Source of the DNA: Burkholderiales bacterium
GTDB lineage: Bacteria > Pseudomonadota > Gammaproteobacteria > Burkholderiales > Burkholderiaceae_C
Direction of reading: 5' to 3'
Length of the DNA stretch: 55,915 bases
Assembly: GCA_013044035.1 (NCBI GenBank)
Contig: JABEVE010000010.1
Location: forward strand, 1-55,915
Below are positions 10,066 to 18,912 of the stretch, piece by piece (position 1 is the first letter of the stretch; every line of letters begins with the position of its first letter). Position numbers and translations under genes: made by a program. The notes under the pieces were generated by a model. That model was given only the letters and a program-made list of their open reading frames with translations, was not told where the DNA came from and did not search any database.

Positions 10066-11505
10066 ATGACCACGCCCACTGCATGCCCCACTGATCGTCC
10101 GCCCAACCTTGCGCCTGCGTCGGGCGCGGCGCACCCGCGCTTGGCCTTGTGCGGCGACATCTTGTATTTCCTGCGCGACCCTGGCTGGAGCGAGGATGCC
10201 ACCGGCGCGGTGCGCTTCGAGCCCGACGGCTGGCTGCTCATCGAGCATGGTCGGGTGCATGCGGTGCGGCCTGCCGACGATCCGCCCGATGCGAGCTGGG
10301 CGCGGCATGACTGGCGCGGCCATCTCGTGCTGCCCGGGTTCATCGATCCGCATGTGCACGCGCCGCAGCTCGACGTCATCGCCTCGTTTGGCGCTGCACT
10401 GCTCGACTGGCTGGAACGCTACACCTTTCCAGCCGAGGCACGCTATGCCGACGCCGAGCAAAGCCGGCTGGGTGCCGAGCGGTTCCTGCACGCCCTGCTC
10501 GCACATGGCACCACCGCGGCGCTGGTCTTCGCCACGGTGCACAAGACGAGCAGCGATGCGCTGTTCAAGGCCGGTCGGCGCCTGGGTATGCGCCTCATCA
10601 CCGGCAAGGTGCTGATGGATCGCAACTGTCCTGCCGACCTGCGTGACGACGTGGCGCAGGCCGAGCGCGATTGCGTCGAGCTCATCGAGCGCTGGCATGG
10701 TGTCGATCGCCTCGCCTACGCCGTCACTCCGCGTTTCGCCGCCACCAGCAGCGCCGAGCAACTGGCCATGGCCGGAGGGCTGCTGCAGCGCTATGCGCAG
10801 CGGGCCGGAGGACTCTACATGCAGACGCACGTTGCCGAAAACCGCGACGAGGTGCGCTGGATCGCGGAACTGTTCCCCGACAGCCGCAGCTATCTCGACG
10901 TCTACGCCGGGCACGGCTTGCTCACCCGCCGCAGCATGCTGGCGCACGGCATCTGGCTCGACGACACCGACCGCGACCGCATGGCGCAGGCCGGAAGCAG
11001 CATTGCCTTTTCGCCCTCGTCCAACCTGTTTCTCGGCAGCGGTCTGCTCGACTGGGCCCGGGCCGAGCGCGCTGGCGTGGGAGTCGCCCCCGCCAGTGAT
11101 GTGGGCGGTGGCACCAGCCTGTGCCAGTTGCGCACTCTGGCCGACGGCTACAAGGTGCTGGCGCTGCAGGGTCAGCGCCTCACCGCCTGGCAGGGCTTGT
11201 ACGCCGTCACGCGCGGAGCGGCGCGCACGCTGGAGTTGGAGCACGAGATCGGCCATTTCGCCCCTGGCACCGCCGCCGACGTGGTGGTGTGGCGCTGGGC
11301 CGAGGGCGCCGTGCAGCAGCGCCGGCAGGACATGGCACGTAGCTTGCACGAGCGTTTGTTTGCGTGGATGACCCTGGCGGATGAGCGCAACGTTGCGGCC
11401 GTGTATGTGGGTGGATGCAAAATCGTGCCGGCAGTCCAGGACAGCGCCGGCTGGAACCGTGAGGCAGCAGGTCATCTCGGCCCGGCGGTGGCCAGGCCCG
11501 GCTAG
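10066..11505 (+). CDS. guaD: Guanine deaminase
   Basis: The product is 479 residues and converts guanine to xanthine and ammonia, feeding XdhAB. It is an amidohydrolase with a mononuclear metal site: PGFIDPHVHAPQLDVI (HxH at 96-98), QTHVAEN (His255), LAHG (His294) and ASDVGGG (Asp345) give the ligand set. The pattern matches GuaD rather than other cyclic deaminases. The start has only a weak ribosome site. The last 25 or so residues after VYVGG are an extension unlike the rest. It lies 65 bp after the permease and 37 bp before the ABC importer, so the genes may be cotranscribed. Confidence 0.93.
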   Translation: MTTPTACPTDRPPNLAPASGAAHPRLALCGDILYFLRDPGWSEDATGAVRFEPDGWLLIEHGRVHAVRPADDPPDASWARHDWRGHLVLPGFIDPHVHAPQLDVIASFGAALLDWLERYTFPAEARYADAEQSRLGAERFLHALLAHGTTAALVFATVHKTSSDALFKAGRRLGMRLITGKVLMDRNCPADLRDDVAQAERDCVELIERWHGVDRLAYAVTPRFAATSSAEQLAMAGGLLQRYAQRAGGLYMQTHVAENRDEVRWIAELFPDSRSYLDVYAGHGLLTRRSMLAHGIWLDDTDRDRMAQAGSSIAFSPSSNLFLGSGLLDWARAERAGVGVAPASDVGGGTSLCQLRTLADGYKVLALQGQRLTAWQGLYAVTRGAARTLELEHEIGHFAPGTAADVVVWRWAEGAVQQRRQDMARSLHERLFAWMTLADERNVAAVYVGGCKIVPAVQDSAGWNREAAGHLGPAVARPG

Positions 11506-11542
11506 CGCGAGGCGGGACCATTGGCAGGCAAGGGGGATGTGG

Positions 11543-13270
11543 ATGGCTTGGCGGCTTGAACTCGAGAACATCGGCAAACGCTACCCCGGCGTGGTGGCGA
11601 ACGATGGCGTGGGCCTGCGTGTCGCGCCAGGCCAGATCCACGCCGTGCTGGGCGAGAACGGTGCGGGCAAGTCCACGCTGATGAAAATCATCTTCGGCGC
11701 GGTGCAGCCCGACTGCGGCAGCATCCGCTTCGACGGCGTGCAGGTGCAGGTGCGCACCCCGCATGTGGCGCGCAGTCTGGGCGTGGCCATGGTGTTTCAG
11801 CATTTTTCGCTGTTCGACACCCTGAGCGTGGCCGAGAATGTCTGGCTCGGGCTGGACCGCAAACCCGGCCTTGTCGAGGTGGCACGCCGCATCCGCGGGG
11901 TGGCCGCCGGCTATGGCCTCGACATCGCCCCTGAACGTCCGGTGCATACCCTGTCGGTGGGCGAACGCCAGCGGGTGGAAATCATCCGCGCCCTGCTCAC
12001 CGACCCCAAGCTGCTCATCCTCGATGAGCCCACCTCGGTGCTGGCGCCGCAGGCGGTGCACAAGCTGTTCGACACCCTGCGCAAGTTGGCGGCGACCGGC
12101 TGCAGCATTCTCTACATTAGCCACAAGCTCGACGAGATTCGCACCCTGTGCCACCACTGCACGGTGATGCGCGCCGGCAAGGTGGTGGCCGAGGTGGACC
12201 CGGCGCGGGAGAGCAACGCCAGCCTGTCGCGCCTGATGGTCGGCGCAGACATCGCCCGGCCCAGGCGCCGGCCGGCGCAACCGGGTGTGGTGGCGCTGCA
12301 GCTCTCAGGCTTGAGCCAGCCGGCTGCCGACCCTTACGGCGTCGACTTGCAGGACATCAGCCTGCAACTGCGCATGGGGGAGCTGCTGGGCATCGCCGGT
12401 GTTTCGGGTAACGGCCAGCGGGAACTGCTGGCGGTGCTCTCGGGAGAGGACGCTCGCGCGCCGCGCGGCTTGGATGACGCTGGCAATCTGCGCGTGGCGC
12501 CGGGTTCCTTGCAGTTGTTCGGCACACCGCTTGCCGGCAGCAGTCCTGAGCAGCGCCGCCACGCCGGCCTGCGCGTGGTGCCGGAGGAGCGTCTGGGGCG
12601 CGGCGCCGTGCCGACTATGGATCTTGCCGCCAACACCCTGCTCACCCATACCGGCGCCGATAGCGTGCGCCACGGCTGGCTGCGCTGGGACGCGGTGGCT
12701 GCGCGGACGCAGGCCATCATCGCGCGCTTCGGCGTGCGCGCCACCGGACCGCAGGCAGCGGCGCAGAGCCTGTCGGGCGGCAATTTGCAGAAGTTCATCG
12801 TCGGCCGTGAAATCAGCGGTGCCCCCAAGGTTCTGGTGGTCGCGCAGCCGACCTGGGGTGTGGACGTGGGCGCAGCCGCGCACATTCGGGCCGAACTGCT
12901 GGCGCTGCGCGACGCCGGATGCGCGCTGCTGGTCATTTCCGAGGAGCTGGACGAATTGTTCGAGATCGCCGACCGCATCGCGGTCATCGCGCGCGGGCGC
13001 CTGTCGCCGGTGCTGCCCATCGCCGAGGCCACGGTCGAGCGCATCGGCCAATGGATGAGCGGACTGTGGGACGCGGCAGTTCCCCCTCACGGTTTCCCCC
13101 TCAGAGTGGGTGAGGAGCAAGCCGGGCGGTCGGAAATCGGAAGTTCGGATGCCGCATTGGCGGCCATGCCTGTTGCCATCGCCGCGCCTGACTTCCTGCC
13201 TGCGGGCGGGGAGGAACGTGGTGAGGAGCGCGCAGCAGCGAGCCCGGGGAGCCAGCATGCTCAGGCTTGA
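11543..13270 (+). CDS. Nucleoside/purine ABC importer, duplicated ATPase subunit
   Basis: The product is 575 residues with two ATP-binding cassettes. Cassette 1 has Walker A GENGAGKST, signature LSVGERQRVEI and Walker B LLILDEPTS. Cassette 2 has signature LSGGNLQKFIVGREI and a changed Walker B (VVAQPTWGVDVG), as is usual for this importer family. AGGGGG at 11531-11536 sits 6 bases before the ATG at 11543, so that ATG is preferred to the one at 11537. The family normally stops near QWMSGLW; here about 70 low-complexity residues follow, running into the next gene. It works with the two permeases and the BMP-type binding protein downstream. Confidence 0.93.
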   Translation: MAWRLELENIGKRYPGVVANDGVGLRVAPGQIHAVLGENGAGKSTLMKIIFGAVQPDCGSIRFDGVQVQVRTPHVARSLGVAMVFQHFSLFDTLSVAENVWLGLDRKPGLVEVARRIRGVAAGYGLDIAPERPVHTLSVGERQRVEIIRALLTDPKLLILDEPTSVLAPQAVHKLFDTLRKLAATGCSILYISHKLDEIRTLCHHCTVMRAGKVVAEVDPARESNASLSRLMVGADIARPRRRPAQPGVVALQLSGLSQPAADPYGVDLQDISLQLRMGELLGIAGVSGNGQRELLAVLSGEDARAPRGLDDAGNLRVAPGSLQLFGTPLAGSSPEQRRHAGLRVVPEERLGRGAVPTMDLAANTLLTHTGADSVRHGWLRWDAVAARTQAIIARFGVRATGPQAAAQSLSGGNLQKFIVGREISGAPKVLVVAQPTWGVDVGAAAHIRAELLALRDAGCALLVISEELDELFEIADRIAVIARGRLSPVLPIAEATVERIGQWMSGLWDAAVPPHGFPLRVGEEQAGRSEIGSSDAALAAMPVAIAAPDFLPAGGEERGEERAAASPGSQHAQA

Positions 13271-14330
13271 ACCCCGCGCCGCGCCGTCGCGCGCCATGTT
13301 GTTGCTGTCGCCGCTCATCGCCCTGGCCGTCACGGTGCTGTTCGGCACGGCGCTGTTTGCCTTGCTCGGCAAAAACCCGTTGGCCGGCCTGGGGCTGTTT
13401 TTCGTCGAGCCGGTGAAAAACCTCGATGGCCTGGCCGAGTTGGGGATGAAGGCCACGCCGCTGATCCTCTGCGGCCTGGGCCTGGCCGCCTGCTACCGCG
13501 CCAACGTCTGGAACATCGGCGCCGAGGGGCAGTTCGTGCTCGGCGCCATTGCCGCCGGCGGCGTGGCGCTGCAGGCGGGCGACGACACCACGCGCTGGGT
13601 GCTGGTGCCCATCCTGTTCGCCGGGGTGCTGGGCGGCATGGCGTGGGCGGGCATCGTCGCGTTTTTGCGCGACCGCTTCAACGCCAACGAAATCCTCACC
13701 AGCCTGATGCTGGTGTACGTGGCGCAATACCTGCTCGACGATCTGGTGTACGGGCCGTGGAAAGACCCGCACGGCTACAACTTTCCGCAGACCGCCTTGT
13801 TCGCCGCCTCGACGACCTTGCCCAAGCTCATTCCTGACACCCGGTTGAACATCGGCTTCGCCATCGCCATGGTCGCGGTGCTGCTGATGAGCCTGTTCAT
13901 GCGCCGCACGCTGCAGGGCTTTCGCCTCATCGTCGGCGGGCAGGCGCCGGAGGCGGCGCGCTACGCCGGGTTCTCGGCGCGCAAGTCGCTGTGGACGGTG
14001 CTGCTGCTGTCGGGTGGCCTGAGCGGCCTGGCCGGCGCGCTCGAGGCCGTGGGGCCGCTGGGCCAACTCACGCCGCACGTGTCGCAGGGCTATGGTTTCG
14101 CCGCCATCATCGTGGCCTTCGTCGGCCGGCTCCATGCGGTGGGTATCGTGTTCTCGGGCCTGCTCATGGCCATGTTCTACATCGGCGGCGAGCTGGCGCA
14201 GTCGCGCCTGGGCCTGCCCAACGCCATGACCGGGGTGTTCCAGGGGCTGCTGCTGTTCTGCCTGCTGGCGGCCGATACCCTGGTGACGCATCGCGTGCGC
14301 TTGGCGCGCGCCGGAGTGCGCCATGCATGA
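13257..14330 (+). CDS. Nucleoside/purine ABC importer permease 1
   Basis: The product is 357 residues with about ten hydrophobic segments and is an inner-membrane permease of the branched-chain-amino-acid/BMP type. Typical stretches are YRANVWNIGAEGQFVLGAIAAGG and FNANEILTSLMLVYVAQYLLDDLVYGPWKDP, the latter characteristic of NupB/YufP-like nucleoside permeases. The ATG at 13257 has GGGGAG just upstream and overlaps the end of the ATPase gene by 14 bases, implying coupled translation. Confidence 0.92.
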   Translation: MLRLEPRAAPSRAMLLLSPLIALAVTVLFGTALFALLGKNPLAGLGLFFVEPVKNLDGLAELGMKATPLILCGLGLAACYRANVWNIGAEGQFVLGAIAAGGVALQAGDDTTRWVLVPILFAGVLGGMAWAGIVAFLRDRFNANEILTSLMLVYVAQYLLDDLVYGPWKDPHGYNFPQTALFAASTTLPKLIPDTRLNIGFAIAMVAVLLMSLFMRRTLQGFRLIVGGQAPEAARYAGFSARKSLWTVLLLSGGLSGLAGALEAVGPLGQLTPHVSQGYGFAAIIVAFVGRLHAVGIVFSGLLMAMFYIGGELAQSRLGLPNAMTGVFQGLLLFCLLAADTLVTHRVRLARAGVRHA

Positions 14331-15243
14331 GTTCGCCCTGCTGCTGGCGTCGGCGCTGTCCGCCGGCACGCCGCTGGCACTGGCCTCGCTGGGCCTGCTG
14401 GTCAACGAGAAGTCAGGCGTGGTCAACCTCGGCGCCGAGGGCATGATGCTGATGGCGGCGATCGCCGGGTTCGCCGTGGCCGTGACCACCGGCAACCAGT
14501 GGCTGGCGTTCGGCGCCGGTGCCGTGGTCGGCGGCCTGCTGGCGGCGCTGGTCGGCCTGCTGGTGCTTTGGCTGGGCACCAACCAGTACGCCACCGGGCT
14601 GGCGCTGAGTCTGTTCGGCACCGGCTTGTCGGCCTTCGTCGGGCTGGACTACGTGGGGCGCAACCTGCCGCCGTTCGGCCCTGTGCACATCCCGCTGCTG
14701 TCCGGCCTGCCTTTCGTCGGCCCCGCGCTGTTCTCGCACCACCTCATGGTCTATCTCACCGTGCTGCTGGCGCTGGGCATCCACTTCTTCCTGCACCGCA
14801 CCCGCGCCGGACTGGTGCTGCGCGCGGTGGGCGAGTCGCCGCAATCGGCGCATGCGCTGGGCTATCCGGTGCGGCGCATCCGTCTGCTGGCGCTGATGTT
14901 CGGCGGCGCGCTGTGCGGCGTGGCAGGCGCCTACCTGTCGGTGATCTACACCCCGATGTGGGTGCAGGGCATGACGGCGGGGCGCGGCTGGATCGCGCTG
15001 GCGCTGACCACCTTCGCCACCTGGCGGCCCGGCCGTGTGCTGCTCGGCGCCTATCTGTTCGGCGGCGTGACCATGCTGCAGTTCTACTTCCAGGGCGCGG
15101 GCGTGCAGGTGCCGTCGCAACTGCTGTCGATGCTGCCCTATGTCGCCACCATCGTCGTGCTGGCGCTGATGTCGCGCAACCCGGTGTGGATCCGCGTCAA
15201 CATGCCGGCCTCACTGGGCAAGGTGTTCCGGCCGATGGAATGA
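14323..15243 (+). CDS. Nucleoside/purine ABC importer permease 2
   Basis: The product is 306 residues with eight or more hydrophobic segments. LLVNEKSGVVNLGAEGMMLMAAIAGF and LGTNQYATGLALSLFGTGLSAFVG are hallmarks of the second permease (NupC/YufQ-like) of nucleoside importers. It overlaps the first permease gene by 8 bases, so the two membrane subunits are almost surely made together as a heterodimer. A short gap containing a possible operator follows before the binding protein gene. Confidence 0.92.
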   Translation: MHEFALLLASALSAGTPLALASLGLLVNEKSGVVNLGAEGMMLMAAIAGFAVAVTTGNQWLAFGAGAVVGGLLAALVGLLVLWLGTNQYATGLALSLFGTGLSAFVGLDYVGRNLPPFGPVHIPLLSGLPFVGPALFSHHLMVYLTVLLALGIHFFLHRTRAGLVLRAVGESPQSAHALGYPVRRIRLLALMFGGALCGVAGAYLSVIYTPMWVQGMTAGRGWIALALTTFATWRPGRVLLGAYLFGGVTMLQFYFQGAGVQVPSQLLSMLPYVATIVVLALMSRNPVWIRVNMPASLGKVFRPME

Positions 15244-15289
15244 ACAGGCTGGCCCGCCCGCGCCGTGTTGTCACGCCTCGGCCTCAAAA

Positions 15290-15301
15290 TTGTATACAGT
15301 T
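15290..15301. promoter_or_regulatory. Candidate operator TTGTATACAGTT upstream of bmpA
   Basis: Exact reverse complement of the 12-base element at 7612-7623 between xdhA and lysR. It lies 30 bases before the start codon of the binding-protein gene, inside the 88-bp gap that follows the permease genes. This suggests that the binding protein has its own promoter under the same regulator as xdhABC. Confidence 0.5.
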
Positions 15302-15331
15302 GAATCTCACACCATCACTCGGAGAGCGCAG

Positions 15332-16420
15332 ATGCAGAACAGGGATCGGGTTCGTTTATTGGGGGCTTCATTGGCTCTGGGCGTTGCTGGTTTGCCGCGC
15401 CTGGCGCAGGCTGCGGCGCCGCTGAAAGTGGGCTTCATCTATGTCGGCCCGGTAGGCGACGCCGGCTGGAGTTATGCCCACGACCAGGCGCGCAAGGCGC
15501 TGCAAGCGCATTTTGGTGCGCGCATCACCACCCAGTTCGTGGAAAACGTGCCCGAGGGCCCCGATGCCGTGCGCGTGCTGCGCGACCTGTGCCAGCAGGG
15601 CGACGGCCTGATCTACGCCACCAGCTTCGGCTTCATGGAGCCGGTGCTGCGCGTGGCGCGCGATTACCCCAAGGTGAAATTCGAGCATGCCACCGGCTAC
15701 AAGACCGCCACCAACGTCGGCACCTACGACGCCCGCACCTATGAGGGCGCCTACATGGCGGGCATCATCGCCGGGGGTATGACCAAGAGCAACGTGCTGG
15801 GCGTGGTGGGCTCGGTGCCCATTCCCGAAGTGCTGCGCAACATCAACGCGTTCACGTTGGGCGCGCAGTCGGTCAACCCCAAGGTGACGACCAAGGTGGT
15901 GTGGGTCAACAAGTGGTTCGACCCACCAAAGGAAACCGAGGCCGCCACCTCGCTCGTCAACCAGGGCGCCGATGTGCTGTTCCAGAACACCGATTCGCTG
16001 GCCGTGCTGCAGACCGCCGAAAAGCTGGGCAAGTATGCCTTCGGCTGGGACAGCGACATGGCAAAGTTCGGCCCCAAGGCACATCTGGCCTCGGCCATCA
16101 TCGACTGGGCGCCGATCTACATCGTCGAGACCGGCAAGGTGCTGGACAACAGTTGGAAGCCGGCGCAGATCTGGTGGGGCGTGGAGCATGGCGCCATCGA
16201 CCTGGTGTCGATTGCCAGCGTGGTGCCGGCGAAGATCCGCAGCCGCGTGGCCCAGGTCAAGGCGGGACTCAAGGACGGCAGCTTCAGCATCTGGAGCGGC
16301 CCCATCCTCGGTCAGAACGGCGCCACCGTACTGGCGGCCGGGGCCAAGGCGGACGACAAGTTCCTTCATGGCATCGACTTCTATGTCAAGGGTGTGCAGG
16401 GCCAGGTGCCGGGCAAGTAA
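15332..16420 (+). CDS. BMP-family (Med/PnrA-like) nucleoside or purine binding protein
   Basis: The product is 362 residues and is exported: residues 1-27 form a signal peptide ending in AQA. Mature-region marks of the basic-membrane-protein family are LKVGFIYVGPVGDAGWSYAHDQ, FEHATGYKTATNVGTYDARTYEGAYMAGIIAGG and QNTDSLAVLQTAEKLGKYAFGWDSDM. It is the periplasmic capture subunit for the ATPase and permeases just upstream. GGAGAG at 15321-15326 fixes the start. It lacks a lipobox, so it is soluble rather than lipid-anchored. Binding of purine bases or nucleosides is inferred from neighbours. Confidence 0.92.
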   Translation: MQNRDRVRLLGASLALGVAGLPRLAQAAAPLKVGFIYVGPVGDAGWSYAHDQARKALQAHFGARITTQFVENVPEGPDAVRVLRDLCQQGDGLIYATSFGFMEPVLRVARDYPKVKFEHATGYKTATNVGTYDARTYEGAYMAGIIAGGMTKSNVLGVVGSVPIPEVLRNINAFTLGAQSVNPKVTTKVVWVNKWFDPPKETEAATSLVNQGADVLFQNTDSLAVLQTAEKLGKYAFGWDSDMAKFGPKAHLASAIIDWAPIYIVETGKVLDNSWKPAQIWWGVEHGAIDLVSIASVVPAKIRSRVAQVKAGLKDGSFSIWSGPILGQNGATVLAAGAKADDKFLHGIDFYVKGVQGQVPGK

Positions 16421-16464
16421 ACGCACGGAAAACAAGGTCAGACAAGGCGCGGATCAGGGCCCAC

Positions 16465-17535
16465 ATGAATGCGTCGGATGCGGATCAGTCAAGCCAGCGG
16501 CAGGCGCTGCTGGCCGCCGTGTGCGCCGCGCCCAAGGCCGAGCTGCATGTGCATATCGAGGGCACGCTCGAGCCCGAACTGGCCTTCGAACTGGCGCGGC
16601 GCAACGGCGTGGCCCTGCGCTGGGCCAGCAGTGAGCAGTTGCGCGCCGCCTACGCCTTCGGCGACCTGCAATCCTTCCTCGACCTGTACTACGCCGGCTG
16701 CGACGTGCTGCGCACGACGCAGGATTTCGACGATCTCGCCTGGGCCTATTTCCAGCGCGCCGCGACCGATGGCGTGGTGCGCGCCGAAGTGTTTTTCGAT
16801 CCGCAGAGCCACACGGCGCGCGGCGTCGGCTTCGAGGTGTTCATGCCCGGACTGGTGCGCGCAGCCGCACGGGCTGAAGCGGAACTGGGGCTGAGCGTGG
16901 CCTACATCCTTTCGGTGCTGCGGCATCTGAGCGAGGATGCCGGCATGGCCACCTTGCAAGCGGCGCGGCCGTGGCGTGAACACTTCATCGGCCTTGGACT
17001 CGACTCGTCCGAGCGCGGCAACCCGCCCGCCAAATTCACACGCTTGTATGCGCTGGCGCGGGCGCAGGGTCTGCGGCGGGTGGCGCATGCCGGCGAGGAG
17101 GGCCCGGCCGCCTATGTGCGCGACGCGCTCGACCTGCTGGGCGCCGAGCGCATCGACCACGGCGTGCGTGCCGACGACGACCAGGCCCTGGTGCAGCGCC
17201 TGGCGCGCGATGGCGTGGCGCTCACCGTCTGCCCGCTGTCGAACGTCAAGCTCTGCGTTGTTCCCGACATGGCCGCGCACAATCTGCCCAGCTTGCTGCA
17301 TGCCGGCGTGAAGGTCATGGTGAATTCTGACGATCCGGCGTATTTCGGCGGCTATGTCAACGCCAATTACACCGCCGTGCTGCAAGCCGTGCCGGGGCTG
17401 AGCACAGCCGACGCCTACCGCTTGCTGCGCAACAGCCTGCAGGCCAGTTTCGCAAGCGCCGAGCAGATCGCCACCTGGACAGTGCAACTCGACGCGCATT
17501 GGCGCGCACGTGGCCTGGACGCCGCCAAGGCTTGA
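16465..17535 (+). CDS. Adenine deaminase-type member of the adenosine deaminase family
   Basis: The product is 356 residues. Metal and catalytic motifs are AELHVHIEGTLEPE (HxH at 28-30), HAGEEG and SDDPAYFGGYVNANY. The SDDPAYFGGY form and the ELHxHxEG start match the branch of COG1816 that uses free adenine (fungal Aah1 and Pseudomonas PA0148 type) rather than adenosine. The likely reaction is adenine to hypoxanthine, the substrate of XdhAB, which suits the neighbours. The start at 16465 has no strong ribosome site, and the 44-bp gap after bmpA suggests readthrough. Substrate choice between adenine and adenosine is inferred, not proved. Confidence 0.85.
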   Translation: MNASDADQSSQRQALLAAVCAAPKAELHVHIEGTLEPELAFELARRNGVALRWASSEQLRAAYAFGDLQSFLDLYYAGCDVLRTTQDFDDLAWAYFQRAATDGVVRAEVFFDPQSHTARGVGFEVFMPGLVRAAARAEAELGLSVAYILSVLRHLSEDAGMATLQAARPWREHFIGLGLDSSERGNPPAKFTRLYALARAQGLRRVAHAGEEGPAAYVRDALDLLGAERIDHGVRADDDQALVQRLARDGVALTVCPLSNVKLCVVPDMAAHNLPSLLHAGVKVMVNSDDPAYFGGYVNANYTAVLQAVPGLSTADAYRLLRNSLQASFASAEQIATWTVQLDAHWRARGLDAAKA

Positions 17536-17593
17536 CGGCCAGTACTGCTGTAGGGGTCGACGGGAGGGGCCGTGGCTTGAGGCCGAAAGCCGC

Positions 17594-18022
17594 TCAGTCC
17601 CGCGTGGCACGCCGGCGCACGCAATCCACGTAGGCATCGCCGTCGGGCGGCAGCCCGCTGCGCTGCGCGGTCCAGAGCATCGCGCCGAGGCATTCCATCA
17701 CCGCATGCTGCGCCTCGTGTTCGCCCAGCTTGGCCGCAAGCAGCGCAAAGGCCTGCTTGATGCCCGGCGGCTGGTCAATCGACGCCTGCTCGGTGATCGA
17801 CAGATGCATCGATAGATGCAGGAAGGGGTTGGTTCGGTTCTGCTCCACCGCGTAGTCGCGTTCCAGCGCGTTTGCCGCGACCAGGTCGTCGTGGTATTCG
17901 GGGTGTTGCGCCATCCACTGCACGGCGATGAGTTCCAGCGGCGTGAGCACGCTGCCCTCACGGTGGCGGCGCCAGGCATCGGTGAAAAACAGACGGACTT
18001 CATCCTTGCTTGGGTTGAACAT
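17594..18022 (-). CDS. DUF1841 family protein
   Basis: The product is 142 residues. It matches the betaproteobacterial DUF1841 pattern: MFNPSKDEVRLFFTDAWR at the start, LTPLELIAVQWMAQHPEYH, and the conserved core NPFLHLSMHLSITEQASIDQPPGI. That start is chosen over one 69 bases upstream because family members begin with MFNPS. It has no signal or membrane segment, so it is cytoplasmic. The two HLS histidines suggest metal binding but the function is unknown. It diverges from the nitroreductase gene with an 86-bp gap between them. Confidence 0.85.
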   Translation of the reverse strand: MFNPSKDEVRLFFTDAWRRHREGSVLTPLELIAVQWMAQHPEYHDDLVAANALERDYAVEQNRTNPFLHLSMHLSITEQASIDQPPGIKQAFALLAAKLGEHEAQHAVMECLGAMLWTAQRSGLPPDGDAYVDCVRRRATRD

Positions 18023-18067
18023 GGCAGGGTGGGCCTTGGTAGCATGCGCTGCAAAAATGCGGCTGTT

Positions 18068-18077
18068 GTTGCAACAT
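18068..18077. promoter_or_regulatory. Palindrome TGTTGCAACA between DUF1841 and nitroreductase genes
   Basis: A perfect 10-base palindrome in the 86-bp divergent promoter region, 31 bases before the nitroreductase start. Its place suits a small operator. No regulator is identified and a chance occurrence is possible. Confidence 0.25.
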
Positions 18078-18108
18078 AGCAGCGTGTTCATACCAACGAG
18101 GACAACCG

Positions 18109-18699
18109 ATGCAGACCCTGAACGATGAAGCCCGCCGCCTGCTGTTCATTGAGGCTCGCACCCACAACCGCTTCACCCCCGAGCCCGTACCCGACACCCT
18201 GCTGCGCCAGCTTTACGACCTCATGAAATGGGGCCCGACTTCCGCCAACTGCAGCCCGGCGCGGCTTGTGTTCGTCAAGTCGCCCGAGGCCAAGGCCAAG
18301 CTTGCGCCCTGCATGAGCGAAGGCAACCGCGACAAAACCTTGCAGGCGCCGGTCAACGTCATCGTCGGCATGGACATGGCTTTCTACGACAAGCTGCCCG
18401 AGTTATTTCCGCACAACCTCACGGCCAAGAGCTGGTTCGAGGGAAACCCCGAGTTCAGCGCCAGCACGGCCATGCGCAACAGCAGCCTGCAGGGGGCGTA
18501 TTTCATGTTGGCCGCACGTGGCCTGGGGCTGGACTGTGGGCCGATGAGCGGTTTCAATGTCGACGCGGTGAACGCCGCCTTCTTCGCGGGCACCTCTGTG
18601 AAGGCCAACTTCATCTGCAATCTGGGCCACGGCGACCCGGCCGGCCTGTTCCCGCGCAGCCCACGCCTGGCCTTCGAGCAGGCCTGCCGCATCGCCTGA
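18109..18699 (+). CDS. RutE/HadB-like nitroreductase (malonic semialdehyde reductase type)
   Basis: The product is 196 residues of the FMN-dependent nitroreductase fold. [18 protein letters not shown] near residue 41 and [32 protein letters not shown] near residues 120-150 match the RutE/HadB subgroup, which reduces malonic semialdehyde to 3-hydroxypropionate in pyrimidine breakdown. No other rut gene is present here, so the physiological substrate is uncertain. CGAGGA at 18096-18101 serves as ribosome site. Confidence 0.88.
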   Translation: MQTLNDEARRLLFIEARTHNRFTPEPVPDTLLRQLYDLMKWGPTSANCSPARLVFVKSPEAKAKLAPCMSEGNRDKTLQAPVNVIVGMDMAFYDKLPELFPHNLTAKSWFEGNPEFSASTAMRNSSLQGAYFMLAARGLGLDCGPMSGFNVDAVNAAFFAGTSVKANFICNLGHGDPAGLFPRSPRLAFEQACRIA

Positions 18700-18866
18700 T
18701 GGACGGTCGGCGGATCGGCTGGTGCACATGGTCCTGCCCGCGTTCTGCACGGCGCATGGACAATCCGCGGGCTGCGGCGCTATGTTGCGCCGACCCCTGG
18801 CGCATGCCATGCGACTGGGGTCCGTAACCGGGAGGCCCGGCTTGTTCCCCTGCACGGGCATGGCTT

Positions 18867-18896
18867 AAGCTGCTGGCTCAATGCAGTCTGCAGCTT
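18867..18896 (+). promoter_or_regulatory. Inverted repeat AAGCTGC/GCAGCTT before parA
   Basis: Seven-base perfect arms (18867-18873 and 18890-18896) enclose a 16-base loop and are followed by TT and six Gs, which also act as the ribosome site of the parA-like gene. It could be a weak terminator for the upstream gene or a leader structure. No long T-run is present, so support is slight. Confidence 0.25.
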
Positions 18897-18912
18897 TTGG
18901 GGGGAAGAAAAC

